DNA of 64,000 bases, from contig NZ_CP073637.1 in the NCBI RefSeq assembly GCF_029962485.1, forward strand, positions 1,178,001 through 1,242,000. The letters are read 5' to 3'. Within the stretch, counting starts at the first letter, position 1; each line of letters starts with the position of its first letter. This DNA comes from Burkholderia cepacia (lineage in GTDB: Bacteria; Pseudomonadota; Gammaproteobacteria; Burkholderiales; Burkholderiaceae). A model generated the notes under the pieces. The model saw only the letters and a list, made by a program, of their open reading frames with translations. It made no database searches and had not been told where the DNA came from. The position numbers and the translations under genes are program-made. This document shows positions 43,835 through 56,081 of the stretch, piece by piece.

Positions 43835-44883
43835 ATGCTATTTGTTCGCCCCGGCAAACTCACGGATCTCGATGCGCTCGCGCACATGGCGCGCACCGCG
43901 CAGCCGGTCCTGCACTCGCTGCCGCACGACCGCGCGGCGCTCGAAGCGCGCGTGGCGCTCTCCGAGGATTCGTTTCGCGCGGACGTCGACTTCGCTGGCG
44001 AGGAGTTCTACCTCTTCGTGCTCGAGGATTCGTCGACGGGCAAGCTGCTCGGCACGGCGAGCATCGTGGCCGCGGCCGGCTACTCGGAACCGTTCTACGC
44101 GTTCCGCAACGACGCACTGATCCACGCGTCGCGCGAGTTGCACGTGAACCGCAAGATCCACGCGCTCACGATGTCGCACGAGCTGACCGGCAAGAGCCGG
44201 CTCGCGGGCTTCTACGTCGATCCGTCGCTGCGCGGTGACGCGGCCGCGCACCTGATCTCGCGCGCCCGGATGATGTACATCGCCGCGAACCGCCGCCGCT
44301 TCACGCCGGAAGTGTTCACGCTGCTGCTCGGCGTGAGTGACGGCAACGGCGCATCGCCGTTCTGGGAAGCGGTGGGGCGCAAGTTCTTCGGCCGCAACTT
44401 CACCGACGTCGACATCGCGTCGGGCGGCCGCAGCCGTACCTTCATCGCGGAAGTGATGCCGGCGTATCCGCTCTACGTGCCGCTGCTGCCGGAAGCCGCG
44501 CAGCGCGTGCTCGGCGAGCCGAACGAAACGGCCTTGCTCGCCTACGACATCCATCTCGAGGAAGGCTTCGAGCCCGACCGCTTCGTCGACATCTTCGACG
44601 CAGGCCCGGTGCTGACCGCGCAGGTCGACCGCACCGCGTGCGTGAAGCACGGCTCGGAGCGTGTCGTGCGCGAGGCCGCGCACCAGCAGGGCGACGTCGC
44701 ATACATGGTGTCGACGGGCAGCGGCGAATCGTTCCGCTGCGTGCTGGCCGACCTGCCGGGCGATGCGGGCGATGCACCGCTCGCCGGCGACGTGCGCGCG
44801 GCGCTCGATGTGAAGGATGGCGATGTCGTGCGCTGCGTGCCGCTGCACCGCCGCGACGATGAAGATTTGAAGGGAGACGCAGC

Positions 44884-44887
<4 letters not shown>
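43835..44887 (+). CDS. aruF: Arginine N-succinyltransferase subunit alpha
   Basis: First subunit of the enzyme that succinylates arginine (or ornithine) from succinyl-CoA, opening the AST pathway. The 350-residue protein of the AstA fold has the family segments HELTGKSRLAGFYVDPSLRG (near 112-131), SPFWEAVGRKFFGRNF and GFEPDRFVDIFDAGPVLTA (near 245-263). Pseudomonas and Burkholderia use two related subunits, AruF and AruG, instead of one AstA. It is 30 bp after astC and overlaps aruG by four bases. Confidence 0.94.
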
Positions 44888-47401
<2,514 letters not shown>

Positions 47402-47415
47402 TCGAGGGAACGACG

Positions 47416-48756
47416 ATGAACGCAAAAGAAGCCAATTTCGACGGGCTCGTCGGCCCGACCCACAACTACGCCGGGCTGTCGTTCGGCAACGTGGCGTCGC
47501 TTAACAACGAAAAATCGGCCGCGAACCCGAAGGCCGCCGCGAAGCAGGGGCTGCGCAAGATGAAGCAGCTCGCGGATCTCGGTTTCGCCCAGGGCGTGCT
47601 GCCGCCGCAGGAGCGGCCGTCGCTGCGCCTGTTGCGCGAGCTCGGCTTCTCGGGCAAGGACGCTGACGTGATCGCGAAGGCCGCGAAGCAGGCGCCCGAG
47701 CTGCTCGCCGCGGCGAGCTCGGCGTCGGCGATGTGGACCGCGAACGCGGCCACCGTCAGCCCGTCGGCCGACACGAGCGACGGTCGCGTGCACTTCACGC
47801 CGGCGAACCTGTGCAGCAAGCTGCATCGCGCGATCGAGCACGACGCGACGCGCCGCACGCTGTCGACGCTGTTTGCCGATCCCGCGCACTTCGCGGTGCA
47901 TGAAGCGCTGACGGGCACGCCGGCACTCGGCGACGAAGGCGCGGCGAACCACACGCGCTTTTGCGCCGAATACGGCAAGCCGGGTATCGAGTTCTTCGTG
48001 TACGGCCGCGCGGAATACCGCCGCGGGCCCGAGCCGAAGCGCTTCCCGGCGCGCCAGACGTTCGAGGCGAGCCGCGCGGTCGCGCATCGCCACGGTCTCG
48101 CCGAAGAGGCGACGGTCTACGCGCAGCAGGATCCGGACGTGATCGACGCGGGCGTGTTCCACAACGACGTGATCTCGGTCGGCAACCGCGACACGCTGTT
48201 CACGCACGAGCGCGCGTTCGTCAACAAGCAGGCGATCTACGACACGCTCACCGCCGCGCTCGACGCACGCGGCGCGCGCCTGAACGTGATCGAGGTGCCG
48301 GAAGCCGCCGTGAGCGTGAACGACGCGGTGACGTCGTATCTGTTCAACAGCCAGCTGCTGTCGCGCGCGGACGGTTCGCAGGTGCTCGTCGTGCCGCAAG
48401 AGTGCCGCGAGAACGCGAACGTCGCGGCTTATCTCGACGAACTCGCGGCCGGCAACGGACCGATTCACGACGTGCTCGTGTTCGACCTGCGCGAAAGCAT
48501 GAAGAACGGCGGCGGCCCCGCGTGCCTGCGCCTGCGTGTCGTGCTGAACGAAGCGGAACGCGCGGCCGTCACGTCGAACGTGTGGATCAACGACACGCTG
48601 TTCGCGTCGCTCGACGCGTGGATCGACAAGCACTACCGCGATCGCCTTGCACCGGCGGACCTCGCCGATCCGGCGCTGCTCGACGAATCGCGCTCGGCGC
48701 TCGACGAGCTCACGCAGATCCTGCGCGTCGGTTCGCTGTATGACTTCCAGCGCTGA
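47416..48756 (+). CDS. astB: N-succinylarginine dihydrolase
   Basis: Hydrolyses N2-succinylarginine to succinylornithine, CO2 and two ammonia. The 446-residue protein has the family start [20 protein letters not shown] and the catalytic residues of the deiminase-like fold: Cys in the C-terminal segment [16 protein letters not shown] (near 360-375), His in the central [16 protein letters not shown]. Length matches E. coli AstB (447). Start ATG at 47416 with GAGGGAAC upstream. Confidence 0.95.
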   Translation: MNAKEANFDGLVGPTHNYAGLSFGNVASLNNEKSAANPKAAAKQGLRKMKQLADLGFAQGVLPPQERPSLRLLRELGFSGKDADVIAKAAKQAPELLAAASSASAMWTANAATVSPSADTSDGRVHFTPANLCSKLHRAIEHDATRRTLSTLFADPAHFAVHEALTGTPALGDEGAANHTRFCAEYGKPGIEFFVYGRAEYRRGPEPKRFPARQTFEASRAVAHRHGLAEEATVYAQQDPDVIDAGVFHNDVISVGNRDTLFTHERAFVNKQAIYDTLTAALDARGARLNVIEVPEAAVSVNDAVTSYLFNSQLLSRADGSQVLVVPQECRENANVAAYLDELAAGNGPIHDVLVFDLRESMKNGGGPACLRLRVVLNEAERAAVTSNVWINDTLFASLDAWIDKHYRDRLAPADLADPALLDESRSALDELTQILRVGSLYDFQR

Positions 48757-48763
48757 GGCACGG

Positions 48764-49807
48764 ATGCCGGCCAACGCGCTGCTCGACGACTTCCTCGCGT
48801 TCACGCTGGCCGGTAGCGCGCCGTCCGCCACGGACGGCACCTGTGCAGCCGGCGCCGTGCGCTGGCAATGGCGCGGCGACGGGCTGCTCGCGCTCGAACC
48901 GGCCGAGGCCGCCGGCGCGGTGCGCCCGAGCGTGCTCGTGTCGGCTGGCGTGCATGGCGACGAGACGGCGCCGATCGAGCTGCTGTCGATGCTCGTGCGC
49001 GATCTCGCGTCGGGTGCGCTGCCGCTCGCGTGCCGGCTGCTCGTCGTGCTCGGCAACGTGCCGGCGATGCGCGCGGGCGAGCGCTATCTCGACGACGACC
49101 TGAACCGCCTGTTCAGCGGCCGTCACACGCAGGTGCCCGCGAGCCGCGAAGCGCCGCGCGCCGTGCAGCTCGAAGCGGCCGCCGCCGCGTTCTTCGCGGC
49201 CGCACCGGCGGGCAGCGCGCGCTGGCATATCGACATGCACACGGCGATTCGCGCGTCGGTGTTCGAGCAGTTCGCACTGCTGCCGCACACCGGCACGCCG
49301 CCCACGCGCACGATGTTCGAATGGCTCGGCGATGCGCGCATCGCGGCCGTGCTGCTGCATACCGCGAAGGGCAATACGTATTCGCACTTCACGGCCGAGC
49401 ACTGCGGCGCGCTCGCGTGCACGCTGGAACTCGGCAAGGTGCGCCCGTTCGGCCAGAACGACCTGACGCGCTTCGCGCCGGCCGACCGCGCGGTGCGCAA
49501 GCTTGTGTCGGGGGCGTCGACCGATGTCGAGGCGCCAGGCGGCCATTCGCCGTTGCCGCGCGTGTTCACGGTGATCGACCAGATCACGAAGCGGAGCGAC
49601 GCGCTCGAACTGTTCGTCGCGGCCGATGTCGCGAACTTCACCGCATTCGCACGTGGCACGGTGCTCGCGCAGGACGGCGACTACCGCTACACCGTGACGC
49701 ACGACGAGGAACGGATCGTGTTCCCGAACCCGACCGTGAAGCCGGGCCTGCGCGCGGGCCTGCTCGTCGTCGACACGACGCGCGAGACGGTCGCGGCACT
49801 CGTCTGA
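48764..49807 (+). CDS. astE: Succinylglutamate desuccinylase
   Basis: Last AST step: releases succinate and glutamate from succinylglutamate. The 347-residue zinc hydrolase of the AstE/ASPA family has the zinc motif [16 protein letters not shown] (H-x2-E near 57-62), a second His in [12 protein letters not shown] and the catalytic Glu in [13 protein letters not shown]. The start [10 protein letters not shown] follows TGAGGCACGG; an ATG eight codons upstream overlaps astB and is less likely. It ends the AST operon. Confidence 0.94.
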   Translation: MPANALLDDFLAFTLAGSAPSATDGTCAAGAVRWQWRGDGLLALEPAEAAGAVRPSVLVSAGVHGDETAPIELLSMLVRDLASGALPLACRLLVVLGNVPAMRAGERYLDDDLNRLFSGRHTQVPASREAPRAVQLEAAAAAFFAAAPAGSARWHIDMHTAIRASVFEQFALLPHTGTPPTRTMFEWLGDARIAAVLLHTAKGNTYSHFTAEHCGALACTLELGKVRPFGQNDLTRFAPADRAVRKLVSGASTDVEAPGGHSPLPRVFTVIDQITKRSDALELFVAADVANFTAFARGTVLAQDGDYRYTVTHDEERIVFPNPTVKPGLRAGLLVVDTTRETVAALV

Positions 49808-49836
49808 CCGATCGCACGGTCGCGCCGACGCACGGC

Positions 49837-49857
49837 CCGCCTTGCGTATTTGCGACA
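49837..49857 (-). promoter_or_regulatory. Candidate ArgR half-site upstream of aotJ
   Basis: Read on the minus strand, TGTCGCAAATACGCAAG is an exact match to the Pseudomonas ArgR half-site TGTCGC-N8-AA. It shares GTCGCAAAT-N-CGCAAG with the astC site. The adjacent upstream 21 bp (49858-49878) retain GCAAGACG at the matching position. It lies about 100 bp before a TACAAT -10-like element (49957-49962), an activator-like distance. Confidence 0.6.
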
Positions 49858-50084
49858 TCGTCTTGCAAGTTCGATGGCCGGCCCGGCCGGTGTCGTATGC
49901 GCACCGCAGCATCGCGCACCGGCGGCCGCTTTGCCATATCGGGCCGCGCGGATTGGTACAATCGCGGCCTTGCGGCTGTTGCGTCGCATCACGGCGCGGC
50001 AGCCGCATTGTCGTGGTCATCCGACCCTGCAATGATGCATGCGCCCGTAGTTCCGGAACATTCGAGTATCGAGGAGAGCACCTG

Positions 50085-50879
50085 ATGAAGTTGGATTGGC
50101 GTAAAGTGGCCGCGCACGCGGTGGTGGCGGCATCGGCCGTGGCGGCAGGCAGCGCGTTTGCCGCGGATCTGAAGGAGATCCGGTTCGGCGTCGAAGCCTC
50201 GTACGCACCGTTCGAATACAAGACGCCCGACGGCAAGCTGACCGGCTTCGACATCGACATCGGCAACGCGGTGTGCGCGAAGCTGAAGACGAAGTGCGTA
50301 TGGGTCGAGAACGATTTCGACGGCCTGATCCCCGCGCTGCAGGCGCGCAAGTTCGACGCGATCAACTCGGACATGACGATCACGGACCAGCGCAAGCACG
50401 CGATCGCGTTCACCGACCCGATCTACACGATTCCGAACCAGCTGATCGCGAAGCAGGGCAGCGGTCTGCTGCCGACCCCGCAGTCGCTGAAGGGCAAGCG
50501 CGTCGGCGTGCTGCAAGGCACGATCCAGGAAGCCTACGCAAAGAAGAAGTGGGCGCCGGCCGGCGTTGAAGTCGTGCCGTACCAGACGCAGGATCTGGCG
50601 TATGCCGACCTGAAGTCGGGCCGTCTCGACGCGACGTTCCAGGATTCGGAAGCCGGCTCGAAGGGCTTCCTGACGAAGCCGCAAGGCCAGGGCTTCGCGT
50701 TCGCGGGCGGCACCGTCAGCGACACCGAAATCCTCGGCTCGGGCGTCGGCTTCGGCCTGCGCAAGAACGACGCGGCGCTGAAGACCGCGCTCGATCAGGC
50801 ACTGAAGGATCTGAAGGCCGACGGCACGATCGACAACCTCGCGAAGAAGTACTTCAGCGTGCCCGTGACGCTCAAGTAA
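50085..50879 (+). CDS. aotJ: Arginine/ornithine-binding periplasmic protein AotJ
   Basis: A 264-residue periplasmic binding protein of the HisJ/ArtJ/AotJ group. The signal peptide ends AFA-A near residue 26. The mature protein has RFGVEASYAPFEYKTPDGKLTG, GFDIDIGNAVCAKL and SDMTITDQRKHAIAFTDP, the amino acid-binding signature of family 3 solute receptors. With the distant AotQMP it should form the arginine/ornithine importer; being separated from them by the AST operon is unusual. GAGGAG upstream; candidate ArgR site and promoter in the 277-bp gap before it; strong terminator behind. Confidence 0.93.
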   Translation: MKLDWRKVAAHAVVAASAVAAGSAFAADLKEIRFGVEASYAPFEYKTPDGKLTGFDIDIGNAVCAKLKTKCVWVENDFDGLIPALQARKFDAINSDMTITDQRKHAIAFTDPIYTIPNQLIAKQGSGLLPTPQSLKGKRVGVLQGTIQEAYAKKKWAPAGVEVVPYQTQDLAYADLKSGRLDATFQDSEAGSKGFLTKPQGQGFAFAGGTVSDTEILGSGVGFGLRKNDAALKTALDQALKDLKADGTIDNLAKKYFSVPVTLK

Positions 50880-50903
50880 GCGTAGCGTTCGAACGCACGA
50901 AGC

Positions 50904-50937
50904 AAAAAAACCGGCCGCTGATGCGGCCGGTTTGCTT
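50904..50937 (+). terminator. Terminator of aotJ
   Basis: The hairpin AAACCGGCCGC/GCGGCCGGTTT with a TGAT loop is preceded by A7 and followed by TTTGCTTTT. Confidence 0.9.
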
Positions 50938-50971
50938 TTGCGGATCGGGAACGGCGCGGGCCGGCCGGCGG

Positions 50972-52462
50972 TCAGCCGTGCTGCGCGGGAAAGAACCGCC
51001 CCAGTTCGCGCGCAAGCTCGTTGAGTATGCTCATTTCCTGTTGCGAGATCTTGCGGGCCGGCTGCGCGCCGGCCCAGTCGCCGTACAGCAGCGCGACCGT
51101 CGTCGCATTGACGCGCACCGGCAGCAGCACGAACGCGCGCGTATCGTCGAACACGTCGAGATACCACGCGGGCAGGCGCTTGAGCATCTTCGGTTCCTGC
51201 GCCTGCTCGATGAAGATGCCGACCGAATTGGTGATCGCGAGATGGAACACGTCCGGCTCGAAGCGCTCGTCGAAGCGCAGCCGGTAGAGCGCCGCATCGA
51301 CGCCGGGACCGAAGCCCAGGCGCGCGGCAAACGTGCCGTCGTCGTGCCGGACGAACGTGACGGTGCGCGTGAACGCGAGGCTCGCCAGCAGGCTTTCCGA
51401 CGCCAGTGCGAGCACCGGCGTCAGCACGTGCTCGGACGGCAGCGCACGCAGGTCGGCGAGGCCGGCTTCGAGGCAGGCCTCGGGCTCGGCCTGCGCGCGC
51501 GCGATCGCATCGGCGTTCGCGCGCAGCTCGACGATCTCGCGCATCACGGTGTCGCTGGCTTCCTCGTGAGCGAGCCGGTCGGCGATCTCGACAAGCGCGT
51601 CGGGCTCCGTATCGAGCGCCAGCGCATAGTGCTGCGCGAGCGCCGTGATATGCGTATCGCGCTGCGGACCGTCGGGCATCGCGAGCGCACTCGCGACGTC
51701 GGTCGAGCAGCGGCTCACCGCGCGCAGCCAGTTCACGCGTTCGATCATGTCCTCGTCGGCGGCGAGTTCGCGGCCGAACGCGTCGGCGCGGTTCACGTGG
51801 TGGTGATCGTCGGCGATGCCGTCCCGGATCATGTCGGGCAGCCGCCAGCGCGTCGCTGCCTCGAACCCGATCTCGTCGAAGCCGACGCCGAGCACCTCGA
51901 AGCAGGCGCCCGATTCGTCGCCGTGCATCTCGGCCGCGCGGCGGCGGATCTTGTCCCATTCGCTGTCGAGATAGCAGACGACGAGCAGCTTGCCGACCTG
52001 GCGCATCAGCGTGCAGACGACGGCTTCCTCGCCCGCGCGCAGGTCGGCGCGCTCGGTGAGCTTGCGCGCGACGCAGCCGGACAGCAGCGCACGGTTCAAT
52101 TCGAGTTTCGCGTCGATGCGCCGCGGCGTGCTGTGGTGGAAATGGTCGACGAGCTTCAGCCCGACGACCAGATGGCCGACGGCGTCCATGCCGAGCACCA
52201 TCAGCGCGCGGGTCACGGTCGTGATGTTGCCGCCGAATGCCATGTACATCGCGGAGTTCGCGAGCCGCAGCACTTTCTGCGTGAGCGCGAAGTCCGACAG
52301 CACGACGCGCACGAGCGCGGTGAAATCGAGGTCGTCGTTCTTCATCGCTGCCATCGTCGCGCGCAGCGACTCCGACAGCAGCGGAAAGTCGCCCCGTTCG
52401 CTCATCCGGGCCCACAGCTTGTCCAGCAAGGCCGTGCGAGGCATGTGTTCGGTGATTGACAT
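50972..52462 (-). CDS. HDOD-domain signalling protein
   Basis: A 496-residue protein with an N-terminal HDOD domain (residues about 20-215), a noncatalytic HD-related domain common in regulators of motility, stress and second-messenger systems. Typical pieces are FPLLSESLRATMAAMKNDD, VLRLANSAMYMAFGGNITTVTRAL and GMDAVGHLVVGLKLV. The C-terminal ~200 residues resemble a GAF-like sensor (FIEQAQEPKMLKRLPAWYLD). It ends 24 bp before the next gene's stop side: the GGDEF-EAL gene upstream on the same strand, so the two may be one unit. Confidence 0.85.
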   Translation of the reverse strand: MSITEHMPRTALLDKLWARMSERGDFPLLSESLRATMAAMKNDDLDFTALVRVVLSDFALTQKVLRLANSAMYMAFGGNITTVTRALMVLGMDAVGHLVVGLKLVDHFHHSTPRRIDAKLELNRALLSGCVARKLTERADLRAGEEAVVCTLMRQVGKLLVVCYLDSEWDKIRRRAAEMHGDESGACFEVLGVGFDEIGFEAATRWRLPDMIRDGIADDHHHVNRADAFGRELAADEDMIERVNWLRAVSRCSTDVASALAMPDGPQRDTHITALAQHYALALDTEPDALVEIADRLAHEEASDTVMREIVELRANADAIARAQAEPEACLEAGLADLRALPSEHVLTPVLALASESLLASLAFTRTVTFVRHDDGTFAARLGFGPGVDAALYRLRFDERFEPDVFHLAITNSVGIFIEQAQEPKMLKRLPAWYLDVFDDTRAFVLLPVRVNATTVALLYGDWAGAQPARKISQQEMSILNELARELGRFFPAQHG

Positions 52463-52486
52463 ACGGTGTCCGGTTCGCCGCGCGCG

Positions 52487-54322
52487 TCAGGCGGCGGCGT
52501 GCAGGTGCAGCTGCTGCGCCTCGAAGCGCCGCGCGAGCTCCTCGGACGGCAGCGCCTGGCAGACGAGCCAGCCCTGGATGTGATTGCAGCCCATCTCCGT
52601 CAGCAGTTCGCGCTGCGCCTCGGTCTCGACGCCTTCGGCGACGAGTTCGAGATCGAGCGTCTGCGCGAGTCCGACCACCGCCGACACGATCGCGCGGTCG
52701 TTGCGCGACGTCAGCAGGTTCTCGACGAAGCTGCGGTCGATCTTCAGCTTCGCGAGCGGGAAGCGCTGCAGGTAGGCGAGGCTCGAATAGCCGGTGCCGA
52801 AGTCGTCGATCGCGAAGCGGATGCCGAGATCGGTCAGCTCCTCGAGCAGCACTTTCGCATGGGCGGGATCGTGCATCAGCAGGCTTTCGGTGATTTCGAG
52901 CACGATGCGGCGCGGGTCGATGCCCGTCAGCGCGATCGCCTCACGCACGCTCTGCGTGAAGCGCGGGTCGCGGAACTGCTGCGGCGACACGTTGACGGCC
53001 ACGTACTGCAGCGCGAGCCCCTGGCGGTCCCACGCGACGAGCTGCATGCACGCGGCCTTGAGCACCCAGTTGCCGAGGTAGTTGATCAGGCCGATCGATT
53101 CGGCGAGCGGAATGAAGGTCGCCGGCGGCACGAGGCCGTGTACCGGATGGCGCCAGCGGATCAGCGCCTCGACGCCGACCACCGCGCCCGACTGGCTGCG
53201 CGTGATCGGCTGGAAATGGAGCGAGAACTCGCCGTTGCGCACGCCGTCGTACAGGTCGGCTTCGAGCTTCAGCCGTTCGGCGTCGGCCGGATCGTCGACC
53301 GGCGCATGGAACGCGAGCGCGTTGCCGCCCGATGCCTTCGCCTGCGCGAGCGCGTGGTCGGCGCGGCGCAGCAGCGGGCTGTGATGCTGCGCGCGATGCG
53401 GCGCGGCCCGTTCGTCCGGATACAGCGCGATGCCGATGCCCGCGGACAAGTGCACGGTCTGCCCCTGGTACGCGTAGGGCTCGCGCACCGCGGCCTGCAG
53501 CCGGCGCGCGAGCGCGTCGGCTGCATGGCTCGCCTGCGTGCGGTCGGATGCGCCGAGCACGACCGCGAACTTGTCGCTCGCGACGCGCGCGAGTCGCTCG
53601 TTCGGCGTGACGAGCGCCTTCAGCCGCTGCGCGGTCTCGCGCAGCAGCGTGTCGCCCGCGTCGTAGCCGAGCGCGCGGTTGATCCGCTGGTAGTCGTCGA
53701 GGTCGAGCAGCAGCAGCGCCGCGCAGGTGCCGTCCTCGTCGGCGGCCTGCTGCGCGCGCATCAGCGCCGGCACGAGCGCGGACAGGTTGTCGAGCCCCGT
53801 CATCGGGTCATGGTGCATTTCGTACGTCAGTTTCGCCTCGAGCGCGCGCCACGACGACACGTCGAATGCCGCGATCGCGAAACCGTCGACACCGTGGTGG
53901 CGGCTCTTGAACGCGCGGACCTCGACGTCCAGCGGATAGGTGAGCGACTTGACGATGCACATCGTCGCCTTCTCGACCTGGCCGGAGCGCGCCGCGCGCG
54001 CAAGCAGGCCTTCGAGCGCCGAGGTATCCTGTTCGGCGATCAGGTCGCGCAGCGTCAGCGTATGCAGGTAGTCGCGGTGGTAGCCGATGAAGCGCAGGCT
54101 CGCGTCCGACACGTACAGAAAGCGCAGCTCGCGGTCGACATGGGCGAGGAAGTCCACCGTGCCGACCGTCTGTTCCAGCCAGTTGCGCACGGAGTCGTCG
54201 CGGCGCGGCGCGCCGGCGCGCGCGGGCATCAGCGCGCCGCCCGACCAGGCGAAGCGGCGCAGCGTATGCAAGGCACTGCGCCAGGAGCCCTTGCGTGACG
54301 TCTGTTTCCTGTTGGCTTCCAT
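52487..54322 (-). CDS. PAS-GGDEF-EAL protein, probable c-di-GMP phosphodiesterase
   Basis: A 611-residue cytoplasmic protein: PAS-like sensor (residues about 55-155), GGDEF (about 165-340) and EAL (about 350-605). The GGDEF active site reads ASDKF (248-252), so guanylate cyclase activity is probably lost. The EAL domain keeps the substrate and metal residues: EALIRW (385-390), NVSPQQF, EITES, DDFGTGYSS (506-514), KIDRSFV and EGVET. The likely net activity is c-di-GMP hydrolysis, perhaps with GTP binding by the dead GGDEF as regulation. The start chosen (MEANRKQTSR) has a basic N terminus; the longer frame is not supported. Confidence 0.92.
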   Translation of the reverse strand: MEANRKQTSRKGSWRSALHTLRRFAWSGGALMPARAGAPRRDDSVRNWLEQTVGTVDFLAHVDRELRFLYVSDASLRFIGYHRDYLHTLTLRDLIAEQDTSALEGLLARAARSGQVEKATMCIVKSLTYPLDVEVRAFKSRHHGVDGFAIAAFDVSSWRALEAKLTYEMHHDPMTGLDNLSALVPALMRAQQAADEDGTCAALLLLDLDDYQRINRALGYDAGDTLLRETAQRLKALVTPNERLARVASDKFAVVLGASDRTQASHAADALARRLQAAVREPYAYQGQTVHLSAGIGIALYPDERAAPHRAQHHSPLLRRADHALAQAKASGGNALAFHAPVDDPADAERLKLEADLYDGVRNGEFSLHFQPITRSQSGAVVGVEALIRWRHPVHGLVPPATFIPLAESIGLINYLGNWVLKAACMQLVAWDRQGLALQYVAVNVSPQQFRDPRFTQSVREAIALTGIDPRRIVLEITESLLMHDPAHAKVLLEELTDLGIRFAIDDFGTGYSSLAYLQRFPLAKLKIDRSFVENLLTSRNDRAIVSAVVGLAQTLDLELVAEGVETEAQRELLTEMGCNHIQGWLVCQALPSEELARRFEAQQLHLHAAA

Positions 54323-54507
54323 GTTTCTCGCTGACGTGAAGGGCTGGAACCGGTTGTCCGCAAGGAATAACGGCAGATTGTGCGGAATCTTTAACGGGCC
54401 GGCCGCGGATGGCGCTGCCGCTGGTCCGGATTGCAAACCGGATGTTCGGCAGTCGAACGCCGGCGTGGCCTACATTGAGGCTGACTTTATAAGAAATGAG
54501 GACGCAG

Positions 54508-55056
54508 ATGAAGCGAAAACTGTTGCTGGGCGCCGTGGCGGCGCTGGTGGCCGGCCATGCGCTGATGGCGCAGGCGGAACTGAAGCCGGGCGCCGCGGCG
54601 CCGGACTTCACGACGCAGGCGTCGCTGGGCGGCAAGACGTACACGTACTCGCTCGCCGATGCGCTGAAGCAGGGGCCGGTCGTGCTGTATTTCTACCCGG
54701 CCGCGTTCACGAAGGGCTGCACGATCGAGGCGCATGCGTTCGCGGATGCGGTCGACCGTTACAAGGCTTACGGCGCGACGGTGATCGGCGTATCGGCCGA
54801 CAATATCGACACGCTGACGAAGTTCTCGGTGAGCGAGTGCCGGAGCAAGTTCCCGGTCGCGGCCGATCCGGACGCGAAGATCATCCGTGAATACGACGCG
54901 AAACTGCCGGCGCTCGACCGCGCGAATCGCGTGTCGTACGTGATCTCGCCGGAAGGGAAGATTCTGTACGAATACACGAGCCTGTCGCCCGACAAGCACG
55001 TCGAGAACACGCTCGCCGCCGTGAAGGCGTGGGCCGACGCGCATCCGAAGCAGTAA
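54508..55056 (+). CDS. Exported thioredoxin-fold peroxiredoxin (AhpC/TSA, BCP-like)
   Basis: A 182-residue peroxiredoxin with a signal peptide (residues 1-24, AQA-E), so it acts in the periplasm. The peroxidatic Cys is in YPAAFTKGCTIEAHAF. The BCP-type second Cys five residues later is replaced by His, and the only other candidate resolving Cys is in SVSECRSKFPV. It may be a 1-Cys or atypical 2-Cys enzyme. The start chosen is the second ATG (54508), which has AGGA upstream; the first ATG overlaps that site. Confidence 0.9.
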   Translation: MKRKLLLGAVAALVAGHALMAQAELKPGAAAPDFTTQASLGGKTYTYSLADALKQGPVVLYFYPAAFTKGCTIEAHAFADAVDRYKAYGATVIGVSADNIDTLTKFSVSECRSKFPVAADPDAKIIREYDAKLPALDRANRVSYVISPEGKILYEYTSLSPDKHVENTLAAVKAWADAHPKQ

Positions 55057-55143
55057 GCGCGCACCGGGGGCGACGACGCGGCCCGTCGTGCGGGCCGCGG
55101 GCATGGAAGCACGCGCCGCCGGGCGGCGGCGCGCGACCGGTGG

Positions 55144-55773
55144 CTACGCGCGCAATGCCTGCTCGATCGGCACGCTGCCGCCGACGAAGCCGACGATCTT
55201 GCGCGAGATGCCGAGCTTGATCGCCTCGATCGCGGCCCACGCGACGTCCTGGCGCGATACCGGCGGCGCAGGGTCGAGCCACGCGTCGGTCAGCGCGATC
55301 TTGCCGACGCCCGGATCGTCCGTCAGCGGGCCCGGGCGCAGGATCACGTAGTCGACACCCGACGCGGCCACGCCGTCGTCGCCTTCGCGCTTCATCTGCG
55401 AATAGTGGCGCAGCGCATCCGGCGCCTGTTCGGGCCGGTAGGCCGACAGAGAACTGATCACCACGAGCTTCTGCGCGTTGTAGGCCAGCGTGTATTCGGC
55501 GGCGCGGGCCACCGCATCGCGGTCGACCTGTTCCTCTTCGGCCGCGCCGTCCGATTCGGCCGAGCCGGCCGCATAGATCACGTGCGTGATGCCCTGGAAT
55601 GCGTGCGAGAAATCGTTCGTCAGATCGGCCTCGACGACCCGTGCGCCCGCCAGCGCATAGCCGTGCCGGCGCACGAGCGCCGTGACCTCGAACTCCGGCT
55701 GCTTGAGCAGCAGATCCGCGCAGGCCTGGCCCGTTCGACCGGTCGCGCCAATCAGCAGTACCTTCGTCGTCAT
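55144..55773 (-). CDS. NAD(P)-binding protein (atypical SDR, NmrA/YwnB-like)
   Basis: A 209-residue single Rossmann domain with LLIGATGRTGQACADLLL (glycine-rich loop, residues about 6-23) and the VIYAAGSAESDG segment. It lacks the classical YxxxK catalytic pair in the usual place (a YSQMKREGDDGVAA segment is the nearest). Such atypical SDRs act as NAD(P)H-sensing or oxidoreductase proteins; function unknown. Start ATG with AGGAGCGG upstream. It faces the peroxiredoxin gene convergently, with a GC-rich hairpin (CGCGCCGCC/GGCGGCGCG) between them. Confidence 0.85.
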   Translation of the reverse strand: MTTKVLLIGATGRTGQACADLLLKQPEFEVTALVRRHGYALAGARVVEADLTNDFSHAFQGITHVIYAAGSAESDGAAEEEQVDRDAVARAAEYTLAYNAQKLVVISSLSAYRPEQAPDALRHYSQMKREGDDGVAASGVDYVILRPGPLTDDPGVGKIALTDAWLDPAPPVSRQDVAWAAIEAIKLGISRKIVGFVGGSVPIEQALRA

Positions 55774-56081
55774 GAAACCGCTCCTTGCTCGATGCGTCAT
55801 CCGTTCAGATAGGGACGGACGACCGATAACTCAAGTGTAATGTCGATTTGCCCCGCCGGCGGGTGCGTATTAAGGGGCGTACCGGCATCGGGCATACCCG
55901 CATCGGGCCTTCCCGCGCAGGCATCCCGGCGCGGGCATGCGATCTGCGGCGGCTCGACTGGCGTTCGTGCGTTCATTCATGTACACGAATGCGGGAATGA
56001 CGCGCCGACCGGCTATCATGTGCGCGATGCTTTTTTCGCCGCACCGTCATACAACGCGTCGGCCCACCGGTTGGAGTACAC
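55774..56081. other. Intergenic region upstream of the NYN-LOTUS gene
   Basis: About 308 bp without a credible gene. It contains near-direct repeats of CATCGGGC and CGCGGGCATG-type segments around 55875-55945, and should hold divergent promoters for the SDR-like and NYN genes. No clear -35/-10 pair was found. Confidence 0.4.
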
